Shown: piece by piece, positions 1-6,334 of the stretch
How positions within the stretch are numbered: the first letter of the stretch is position 1
How the letters are laid out: each line of letters starts with the position of its first letter
Assembly: GCA_002085385.1 (NCBI GenBank)
Contig: NATO01000080.1
Location: 1-6,424 of the forward strand
DNA from: a candidate division Zixibacteria bacterium 4484_93
Lineage (GTDB): Bacteria; UBP14; UBA6098; 4484-93
Direction: 5' to 3'
Length of the DNA: 6,424 nt
Translations under genes and position numbers: made by a program
The notes under the pieces: model-generated
What the model saw: the letters and a program-made list of their open reading frames with translations, nothing else
What the model was told of the DNA's origin: nothing
Databases searched by the model: none

Positions 1-3000
1 CCCATCCGACACCGGGCATTCTCAACATCGAGGACACACCCACTAAAGTCACTATCCGAGTTCCTCAAAGGTAAGAAAGGACGCTTCCGCCAGAACCTGC
101 TCGGTAAAAGGGTCGATTACTCAGGAAGAGCGGTCATCGTTGTTGGTCCGGAGCTAAAAATGAACGAGTGCGGACTGCCAAAAACTATGGCTCTTGAGCT
201 GTTCAAGCCGTTCATCCTGCGCAAGCTCGAGGAGCGGGGAATCACCCAGAGCATAAAAAGGGCAAAGAAGATAGTTGAAGAACGCCCACCCGAGGTCTGG
301 GACCTGCTGGAAGAGGCTATCAAAGACCATCCAGTGCTCTTAAACAGGGCACCAACCCTGCACAGGCTCGGAATACAGGCGTTCTATCCTAAGCTCATCG
401 AGGGAAAGGCTATCCAGCTTCATCCACTCGTTTGTGCTGCTTTTAACGCCGACTTCGACGGCGACCTGATGGCAGTCCACATCCCTCTATCATACGAGGC
501 TCAACTGGAAGCAATACTCATTATGCTCTCCACAAACAATATCCTCTTGCCTGCAAGCGGGGAACCGGTAGCAACACCGTCCCAGGATATGGTACTCGGA
601 CTGACATACCTCACAAAGGAGATTCCCTCCAAGCAACAAAAGATTGTAACCTTTTCCTCGCCGGAGGAGGTTATAATCGCTTATGACCACGGAAAGGTTG
701 CACTGCACGAGAAGCTAAAGGTGCGTGTCGATGGACGGATTATCGAAACAACCACAGGGAGGGTCATATTCAACCAGATTGTTCCCGACGAACTCGAGTT
801 CGTTAACAAGGAGTTAAATGGGAAAATATTGAAGCAGCTGGTAGCTAAGGCATACCAGAAGTGTGGACGCTTTACTACCGCCGAATTCCTCGATGCACTG
901 AAGGACATAGGGTTCAAATACGCCACCCTGTCGGGGCTATCCATAGGAATAGACGATGTGGTCATCCCGAAGAGCAAGCAAAAGATACTGGACATAGCAC
1001 AGAAAGAGGTGGAGAGCATAAACGAGAAGCGCCGCAAGAACCTCATCACCGATGGTGAACGCTACAACACTATAATCGATGTCTGGACAAGAACACAGGG
1101 TAAGATAACAGATGAACTCTTCAAGGAGCTTTCCCGCTACGAGCAGGGGTTCAACCCGCTCTGGCTTATGATTTCCTCGGGGGCACGAGGCAAAGGAGAC
1201 CAGATACGACAGCTCGGCGGTATGCGCGGGCTTATGACCAAACCTCAGAAAAAACTGACAGGGCGAGAGATTATCGAAACCCCAATTAAGTCCAACTTCA
1301 AAGAGGGACTGACGGTACTCGAGTATTTTATCTCATCCCACGGAGGGCGAAAGGGACTGGCAGACACTGCACTGAAGACATCAGAAGCCGGATATCTTAC
1401 AAGAAGATTGGTAGATGTCGTGCAGGATGTGATTGTGCAGCAGGAAGACTGCGGAACCATCATCGGCGTAGAGCGCTCCGCACTCAAAGACGGCGAAAAG
1501 ATAATTGAGCCACTCAGCGAGAGGATTCTTGGAAGATACGCAATCGAGGACATAATCGACCCGGCAACTGGAGAGACAATTGTCGAAGCAGAGCATATAA
1601 TAACTCCCGAGGCCTGCAACAAGATAGAAGAGGCTGGCATCGAAACGGTCAGGATACGTTCTGTGCTTACCTGCGAATCCCCATACGGTGTCTGCGCCAA
1701 ATGCTATGGCCAGGACCTTGCCACAGGAGAGAATGTCACCATAGGTGAGGCTGTTGGCATCATCGCAGGGGAAAGTATCGGCGAACCGGGAACCCAGCTG
1801 ACTCTGAGAACCTTCCACATCGGCGGGACCGCAAGCCTGGTGGCGCAGAGATCCGATGTCAACGCCAAGCAATCCGGAACGGTCAAATATATCGGGCTCC
1901 GCACACTTCCATCACCTTCTGTCGAGGGGGCAAGCGTCATTGTCAGCCGAAACGGACACATTGTCATAACAGATAGAGCTGGTATCGAGCATAACTACAA
2001 TGTCCCCTATGGCTCGGTCCTCTTTGTCAAAGACGGTGAGTTTGTGGAGACAGACCAGAAAATTTATAGCTGGGAACCATACGCAAGCCAGATAATCTGC
2101 GAGTTCGACGGGACAGTGCAATATGTGGATATCATCAAGAATAAGACGGTCAAGGAGCAGATAGACGAGCTGACAATGAAAAAACAGATTATCGTCACCG
2201 AGACCAAGGAGCGACACCTCAACCCGAGAATCATAATCCTTGATGATAACGGAAAACCACTCGATACATATCTAATGCCTGTGGGTGCACATATCATCGT
2301 CCCCGATGGCAAGAAGGTAAAGGCTGGAACCCCACTGGTAAAGATGGCGAGGGAAATCTCCAAAACAAGGGATATAACAGGTGGATTACCGAGGGTGGCG
2401 GAACTGTTTGAGGCAAGACGCCCGAAGAACCCCGCTATCATCTCCGAGGTGAACGGAACGGTCGAATTCATCCAGCAGAAAACCCAGAAGAAGGTCGGGC
2501 AAAAGATTATCGTCCACGGAGACCAGGGCGAGGACAGAGAATACCTCATTCCGAGGGGAAAGCACATCCTCGTCAGAAACGGAGAGAAAGTGACAGCCGG
2601 ACAGAAGCTCTGCGCCGGACCGATTGTCCCACAGGACATTCTGCGAGTTAACGGGGTCAACGCTGTAGCAGAATACCTCCTCAACGAAGTCCAGCAGGTG
2701 TATAGACTCCAGGGAGTGAAAATCAATGACAAGCATATCGAGATAATCATACGGCAGATGCTCAGGAAAGTAATTATCGTCGACCCCGGCGATACAAAGT
2801 TTATGGAGAATGAACAGGTGAGCAGAACTGAACTAACAAAGGAAAACGAACGTGTCAAAAATGAGGGGAAGATTCCTGCAAAGTCAGAGCCGGTACTACT
2901 GGGTATCACCAAGTCTGCTCTCTCAACAGAAGGGTTCATATCCGCTGCATCCTTCCAGGAAACAACAAGGGTTCTCACAGCCGCCGCAATCCAGGGAGCA

Positions 3001-3198
3001 GTCGACCACCTGAGAGGACTGAAGGAGAATGTTATTCTGGGGAATCTAATCCCAGCCGGAACAGGCTCGAGGAAGAACCGAAAGGCAAGACCTGTTGTGA
3101 TAAAGGAAGAAGAAGAACATTACGATTTCGCCGAGGAAACAGAACAACAAGCAGCCCCATTCAACATAAAACAGATAGAAAACAGGTGGTTCGAGTAA
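1..3198 (+). CDS. rpoC: DNA-directed RNA polymerase subunit beta' (5'-truncated by window edge)
   Basis: Catalytic beta' subunit of RNA polymerase. Frame 1 is open from base 1 to a TAA at 3196-3198 (1065 codons); an internal ATG at 160 is not the start, because conserved sequence continues upstream of it. By comparison with E. coli beta' (about 1407 aa), roughly the first 300 residues are missing, including the N-terminal zinc finger and clamp. Visible in order: the rudder and switch-2 region (LKSLSEFLKGKKGRFRQ, then GKRVDYSGR) at about 43-130; the Mg-binding NADFDGD at 445-465; SSGARG..QIRQL at about 1171-1230; the bridge helix (HGGRKGLADTALKT) from 1339; zinc-site cysteines at 1450, 1672, 1693 and 1702; the trigger-loop helix (GEPGTQLTLRTFHIGG) at about 1783-1827; a roughly 180-residue SI3-like insertion to about 2367; DITGGLPRVAELFEARRP from 2371; and the C-terminal QGVKINDKHIE and SAASFQETTRVL motifs. 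The tail is acidic. All catalytic acidic residues are present. A and Q of HGARKG and AAQS are replaced by G and E. The 3' end lies 145 bases before rpsL. Confidence 0.98.
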   Translation, partial: PIRHRAFSTSRTHPLKSLSEFLKGKKGRFRQNLLGKRVDYSGRAVIVVGPELKMNECGLPKTMALELFKPFILRKLEERGITQSIKRAKKIVEERPPEVWDLLEEAIKDHPVLLNRAPTLHRLGIQAFYPKLIEGKAIQLHPLVCAAFNADFDGDLMAVHIPLSYEAQLEAILIMLSTNNILLPASGEPVATPSQDMVLGLTYLTKEIPSKQQKIVTFSSPEEVIIAYDHGKVALHEKLKVRVDGRIIETTTGRVIFNQIVPDELEFVNKELNGKILKQLVAKAYQKCGRFTTAEFLDALKDIGFKYATLSGLSIGIDDVVIPKSKQKILDIAQKEVESINEKRRKNLITDGERYNTIIDVWTRTQGKITDELFKELSRYEQGFNPLWLMISSGARGKGDQIRQLGGMRGLMTKPQKKLTGREIIETPIKSNFKEGLTVLEYFISSHGGRKGLADTALKTSEAGYLTRRLVDVVQDVIVQQEDCGTIIGVERSALKDGEKIIEPLSERILGRYAIEDIIDPATGETIVEAEHIITPEACNKIEEAGIETVRIRSVLTCESPYGVCAKCYGQDLATGENVTIGEAVGIIAGESIGEPGTQLTLRTFHIGGTASLVAQRSDVNAKQSGTVKYIGLRTLPSPSVEGASVIVSRNGHIVITDRAGIEHNYNVPYGSVLFVKDGEFVETDQKIYSWEPYASQIICEFDGTVQYVDIIKNKTVKEQIDELTMKKQIIVTETKERHLNPRIIILDDNGKPLDTYLMPVGAHIIVPDGKKVKAGTPLVKMAREISKTRDITGGLPRVAELFEARRPKNPAIISEVNGTVEFIQQKTQKKVGQKIIVHGDQGEDREYLIPRGKHILVRNGEKVTAGQKLCAGPIVPQDILRVNGVNAVAEYLLNEVQQVYRLQGVKINDKHIEIIIRQMLRKVIIVDPGDTKFMENEQVSRTELTKENERVKNEGKIPAKSEPVLLGITKSALSTEGFISAASFQETTRVLTAAAIQGAVDHLRGLKENVILGNLIPAGTGSRKNRKARPVVIKEEEEHYDFAEETEQQAAPFNIKQIENRWFE
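1828..2367 (+). other. SI3-like lineage-specific insertion within the beta' trigger loop (protein domain)
   Basis: About 180 codons lie between the first trigger-loop helix (ending HIGG at 1816-1827) and the second part (DITGGLPRV at 2371). E. coli SI3 sits at the same place with a similar length, and the two align through shared segments such as VPYG, DGE, W(D/E)P, a G-V-F/Y core, DELT and LPVGA/LPGKA. This fits two sandwich-barrel hybrid motif modules. Bacillota and Thermus lack this insertion, so it places the host among lineages with a split trigger loop. In E. coli, SI3 influences pausing and cleavage; whether it does so here is inference. Confidence 0.85.
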
Positions 3199-3273
3199 CT
3201 CTTCTTCACCTGCCTGTTCCTGTGGAAAACTGTTGCCTTCTCCTAAAATACGGGGAAAAATCACTATTTTATC

Positions 3274-3301
3274 TTGACAAAAAAGTTTTTCTTGATAGAT
3301 T
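3274..3301 (+). promoter_or_regulatory. Sigma-70-like extended -10 promoter for the str operon
   Basis: A perfect TTGACA lies at 3274-3279, followed by a 16-base spacer and TAGATT (4 of 6 to TATAAT) at 3296-3301. TGA directly before the hexamer supplies an extended -10 TG. The 25 bases upstream are A/T-rich, like an UP element. The predicted transcription start is near 3308, giving a leader of about 36 bases, too short for an attenuator or riboswitch. The rest of the 3199-3343 gap holds no ORF and no convincing terminator, so rpoC read-through probably also feeds the operon. A second hexamer, TTGATA at 3292-3297, has no good -10 partner. The call rests on pattern only. Confidence 0.6.
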
Positions 3302-3331
3302 GGTAATTCGTAAATTCTGAGAAGGATAGCA

Positions 3332-3340
3332 AAAGGAGGG
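3332..3340 (+). promoter_or_regulatory. Shine-Dalgarno site that fixes the TTG start of rpsL
   Basis: AAAGGAGGG lies 3 bases before TTG at 3344, or 4 bases if GGAGG alone is counted. It is close to a perfect anti-SD complement. There is no ATG or GTG near it in the rpsL frame, so this site supports TTG as the initiator. The spacing is at the short end of the usual range. Confidence 0.8.
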
Positions 3341-3343
3341 AAT

Positions 3344-3715
3344 TTGCCAACTATCAATCAGTTGCTGAGGCTCGGCAGGAAGACGCTGAAGAAGAAGTCA
3401 AAGTCACCGGCGCTCCAGAAAAATCCTCAGAAGCGAGGGGTATGCACCAGGGTATATACAATGACCCCGAAGAAGCCAAACTCCGCCCTCCGGAAGATAG
3501 CACGTGTCCGTCTGACAAACGGACAGGAGGTAACAGCATACATCCCTGGTATCGGACATAACCTCCAGGAACACTCTATCGTCCTTGTCAGAGGCGGAAG
3601 GGTCAAGGACCTCCCCGGAGTCAGATACCATATTATTCGCGGCACCCTCGATACAGAGGGAGTTCAGGAAAGAAAGAGGGCTCGCTCCAAATATGGAGCA
3701 AAGAAACCAAAGTAA
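3344..3715 (+). CDS. rpsL: 30S ribosomal protein S12
   Basis: S12 sits at the interface side of the 30S decoding centre and helps check codon-anticodon pairing. The 123-residue product has the family's normal length and aligns without gaps to E. coli S12 through the core. It starts MPTINQL, as usual for the family, which supports the TTG start. Signature segments are QKRGVCTRVYT, TPKKPNSALRK, GHNLQEHS, RGGRVKDLPGVRYH and ARSKYG. Lys43 and Lys88 (numbering with Met1), where streptomycin-resistance changes commonly arise, are both wild-type Lys. Asp89, the residue that is methylthiolated in many bacteria, is present. It is the first gene of the str block, 12 bases before rpsG. The TTG start is unusual for such a highly expressed gene but is backed by a strong Shine-Dalgarno site. 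Confidence 0.98.
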   Translation: MPTINQLLRLGRKTLKKKSKSPALQKNPQKRGVCTRVYTMTPKKPNSALRKIARVRLTNGQEVTAYIPGIGHNLQEHSIVLVRGGRVKDLPGVRYHIIRGTLDTEGVQERKRARSKYGAKKPK

Positions 3716-3727
3716 TCGGAGTAAGAT

Positions 3728-4198
3728 ATGCCAAGAAGAAAAAGAGTCGAGAAAAAAGAGATACCACCCGACCCAGAATACAACAGTGTGTTGGTCACAA
3801 TGTTCATCAACAATATAGTGAAACGGGGCAAAAAAAGCCTCGCCGAGAAAATATTCTATTCCGCACTTAATATAATAAAGGAAAGGACAAAGAAGGACCC
3901 GCTCGAGCTATTTGAGACCGCTGTGAATAATGTCAAGCCGACACTGGAGGTACGCTCAAGGAGAATCGGTGGCGCCAATTATCAGGTACCAACGGAGGTT
4001 AGCCCAAAGAAACAGATAGCCCTGAGCATAAGGTGGATACTAGCCGCCGCCAGGAACAGAAGTGAACATTCTATGTCCGAGAGGCTTGCCTCCGAGCTAA
4101 TAGCGGCAAGCCACAAGGAGGGAGCAGCTTTTAAGAAGAAGGAAGATACGCACAGAATGGCAGAGGCAAATCGAGCCTTTGCACATTTTAAATGGTAA
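3728..4198 (+). CDS. rpsG: 30S ribosomal protein S7
   Basis: S7 is a primary 16S rRNA-binding protein that nucleates assembly of the 30S head and touches the E-site. The 156-residue length is typical. Visible hallmarks are the basic N-terminus MPRRKR, DPEYNS, FINN, GKKSLAEKI, NVKP.LEVRSRRIGGANYQVP (the conserved RNA-binding hairpin region) and RWIL..AR.R with a C-terminal HRMAEANRAFAH. The ATG at 3728 is preceded by GGAG at 3718-3721 with a 6-base spacer. Only 12 bases separate it from rpsL, so the longer rpsL-rpsG operator used by E. coli S7 for autoregulation is absent. Codon use is striking: by hand count 9 of 11 Ile codons are ATA and 11 of 14 Arg codons are AGA/AGG, unlike rpsL and the start of fusA. 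Confidence 0.98.
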   Translation: MPRRKRVEKKEIPPDPEYNSVLVTMFINNIVKRGKKSLAEKIFYSALNIIKERTKKDPLELFETAVNNVKPTLEVRSRRIGGANYQVPTEVSPKKQIALSIRWILAAARNRSEHSMSERLASELIAASHKEGAAFKKKEDTHRMAEANRAFAHFKW

Positions 4199-4216
4199 AC
4201 TTGCCTGAAACCCAGT

Positions 4217-6313
4217 ATGAGTAAGGAAGATGACTCCGAGCAACGGCACATTCGCAACATTGGAATTGTTGCCCATATCGACGCCGGGAAAACAACCACT
4301 ACCGAGCGGATACTGTTCTACTCGGGTAAGCTACACAAGCTCGGCGAGGTCGACGAGGGAACTGCCACAATGGACTGGATGGAGCAGGAGAAGGAGCGCG
4401 GCATCACCATTACATCAGCCGCCACAACCTTCCTCTGGAAAAATTATCGAATTAACCTCATCGACACACCGGGGCATGTGGACTTCACAATGGAGGTGGA
4501 ACGGAGCCTCAGGGTGCTTGATAGCATCATCGCTATATTCTGCGGTGTTGCAGGGGTTCAGCCCCAGTCGGAAACAGTCTGGAGACAGGCTAACCGATAC
4601 AGGATACCCCGGATCGCCTATATCAACAAGATGGACAGATGCGGGGCAGAGTTCGAGCATGCCATCGAAAGCATCCGAACAAAACTCGGCGCAAAGGCGT
4701 ATGCAGTCCAGATGCCTATCGGCTCAGGGGCAAGCTTTCGAGGCATAATTGACATTATAAGAGAAAAGAGCATCTACCACAACCCTGAGGACCTGGGGGC
4801 TACCTACACGGAGGAGGATGTCCCAGATAATCTCGGGGAAGAAGTAAAAAGATACAGAGATGAGCTCTTAGAAGCAGTTGCCGAATACGACGATACGCTC
4901 TTTGAAAAAATCATAGAGAACGAGGATATCTCGGAGGTGGAGATTAAGCGGGCAATAAGAAAAGCCACCCTCCAGCACTCATTTGTTCCTGTTTTCGTTG
5001 GCTCCGCCCTGAGAAACAGAGGCGTTCAGCAGCTCATAGACGGGGTTGTGGATTATCTCCCATCTCCCGTCGATATCGGCTCAATCGTGGGCTCCCACCC
5101 GAAGACAGGCAAACCTGTGGAGAGAAAATACTCGATGCACGAGCCTATGTCCGCAATTATCTTCAAGATTGCATACGACCCGTATGTCGAGCGACTGCTC
5201 TACACGAGGGTCTACTCCGGGGTGATGAAAACAGGAGCAAACTACCTCAATCCGAGAACAGGAAAGAGGGAGAGAGTCGCCAAGATATTCGAGATGCATT
5301 CCAATCGCCGACAGGAAAAGAAGCTTGCGAAGGCAGGAGATATTGTCGCTATCGCCGGACCTCGCAATGTCGCAACAGGAGATACACTATGCGACTGCTC
5401 CAATCCGGTAGTATTTGAGGGTATGACATTCCCCGACCCTGTCATCTCCATTGCCGTTGAGCCGAAAAACAGCACCGAGGAACAAAAACTACAGGCAGCT
5501 CTCGAACACCTTGTCGAGGAGGACCCAACACTCGACTTCTCCATCAACGAGGAAACAGGACAGAGGATTATCAAGGGGATGGGTGAGCTTCATCTCGAGG
5601 TCATCATCGATAGACTCCTGCGGGAGTTTAAGTTGAATGTGAATGTCGGTAAGCCAATGGTAACATACAGGGAATCGATTACAAAGGAAGCGGAGGCAAC
5701 AGGCGAGTTCAACAAACTTGTCGGGACAAAAACGGTATCTGCAACAGCACAGCTGGCGGTATCCCCAATTGACGACCCGAGCAAGCATTTTGCATTCAAG
5801 ATAAAACTTCCCAAAAACAGAACCCTGCCAAAGGAGGTAGTTCGCAACCTTGAGAAACTCGCAAAAGAGGTAATCAAAAGCGGTCCCATAGCAGGGTACG
5901 AGATGATAGATGTGAAAATTATTCTAAAGGAGCTCGATTTCGACGAAACAAATATCCACCCGGGGGCGATTGAGTATGCCTTCTCGGAGGCGTTTCAGAG
6001 GGCATGCCTGTCAGCGAAACCTGTTATCCTCGAACCAGTTATGAACCTCGAGGTAATCGTCCCTGAGGAGTATATGGGAAATGTCATAACGGACATCAAC
6101 CAGCGGCGAGGCGAAATAACATCCCTCGAGAAAACCCCGGATGGGCAGAAAATAGTGGCAAGAGCGCCGCTTTCCGAAATGTTCGGCTACTCAACCGTTC
6201 TTCGTTCTCTTACACAAGGAAGGGGGATATTCACCTTGTTCTTCGACAGATACCAGCAAATTCCCCCTGAAATAGAAAAGGAGTTTATGCTGAAACTAAA
6301 GGGTTTAATTTGA
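4217..6313 (+). CDS. fusA: Elongation factor G with divergent domain IV
   Basis: EF-G is the cytoplasmic translational GTPase that drives tRNA-mRNA translocation and, with RRF, ribosome recycling. The 698-residue length is normal. G1 AHIDAGKT is at residues 19-26, switch I ERGITIT at 60-66, G3 DTPGH at 83-87 (with the switch-II His87), G4 NKMD at 137-140 and G5 GSA at 262-264. The G' subdomain fills about 145-255. Domain II has RVYSG and GDTLCD; domain III has GMGELHLEV; domain V has LEPVM, EEYMGNVI and LSEMFGYST..RS.TQGRG. Domain IV (about residues 490-600) is odd. The GGRGQYGH-type loop reads GTKTVSAT, VGGVIPKEYI reads PKNRTLPKEV, and the YH of the second tip loop aligns with FD. No frameshift explains this. 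ATG 4217 is the only plausible start; it lies 18 bases after rpsG, in the same frame, with no Shine-Dalgarno. The locus position indicates the housekeeping EF-G. Confidence 0.95.
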   Translation: MSKEDDSEQRHIRNIGIVAHIDAGKTTTTERILFYSGKLHKLGEVDEGTATMDWMEQEKERGITITSAATTFLWKNYRINLIDTPGHVDFTMEVERSLRVLDSIIAIFCGVAGVQPQSETVWRQANRYRIPRIAYINKMDRCGAEFEHAIESIRTKLGAKAYAVQMPIGSGASFRGIIDIIREKSIYHNPEDLGATYTEEDVPDNLGEEVKRYRDELLEAVAEYDDTLFEKIIENEDISEVEIKRAIRKATLQHSFVPVFVGSALRNRGVQQLIDGVVDYLPSPVDIGSIVGSHPKTGKPVERKYSMHEPMSAIIFKIAYDPYVERLLYTRVYSGVMKTGANYLNPRTGKRERVAKIFEMHSNRRQEKKLAKAGDIVAIAGPRNVATGDTLCDCSNPVVFEGMTFPDPVISIAVEPKNSTEEQKLQAALEHLVEEDPTLDFSINEETGQRIIKGMGELHLEVIIDRLLREFKLNVNVGKPMVTYRESITKEAEATGEFNKLVGTKTVSATAQLAVSPIDDPSKHFAFKIKLPKNRTLPKEVVRNLEKLAKEVIKSGPIAGYEMIDVKIILKELDFDETNIHPGAIEYAFSEAFQRACLSAKPVILEPVMNLEVIVPEEYMGNVITDINQRRGEITSLEKTPDGQKIVARAPLSEMFGYSTVLRSLTQGRGIFTLFFDRYQQIPPEIEKEFMLKLKGLI

Positions 6314-6320
6314 AAACAAC

Positions 6321-6329
6321 AAGGAGGAG
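6321..6329 (+). promoter_or_regulatory. Strong Shine-Dalgarno site for tuf
   Basis: AAGGAGGAG lies just after the fusA stop (TGA 6311-6313). The AAGGAGG core ends 7 bases before the tuf ATG at 6335, which is near-ideal spacing. The contrast with fusA, which has no such site, is notable within the same operon. Confidence 0.85.
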
Positions 6330-6334
6330 CTATA

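Noticed and set aside
1..63. A frameshift at the left edge of rpoC, because residues before HPLKSL match poorly and another frame is also open
   Set aside because: The frame-1 segment RAFSTSRTHPLKSL aligns without gaps to the E. coli rudder RAITGSNKRPLKSL. The rudder is variable, and the other frame gives no beta'-like peptide and stops at about 75.
2064..2978. Long reverse-strand ORF (304 codons) inside rpoC, plus other minus-strand ORFs across the window
   Set aside because: These lie antisense to strongly conserved coding sequence, show no recognisable domain or start-site context, and are low-complexity Ser/Leu/Phe-rich translations typical of shadow frames.
3217..3227. Small inverted repeat TTCC-TGT-GGAA after rpoC as a terminator
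   Set aside because: The stem is only 4 base pairs with no adjacent T-run, far too weak for an intrinsic terminator.
3279..3290. A-tract followed by T-tract (AAAAAAG then TTTTT) as a hairpin terminator
   Set aside because: There is no room for a loop and no G/C stem; it is better explained as A/T-rich promoter spacer DNA between the -35 and -10 elements.
3716..3727. S7 translational operator between rpsL and rpsG
   Set aside because: The gap is only 12 bases, mostly occupied by the rpsG Shine-Dalgarno, so an E. coli-like intergenic S7-binding structure cannot fit. Feedback through another site is not excluded.
4230..4748. Forward 172-codon ORF overlapping the fusA G domain in another frame
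   Set aside because: It is fully embedded in the conserved GTPase domain of fusA, its product has no family features and it has no ribosome binding site.
5690..5960. A compensated frameshift in fusA as the cause of the odd domain IV
   Set aside because: I read the shifted frame across loop I and found no GGRGQYG-like peptide. The actual frame keeps alternating beta-strand pattern, conserved anchors (the flanking Gly and Pro, LPKE, SG.IAGY..IDVK) and near-identical length, so this looks like true divergence.
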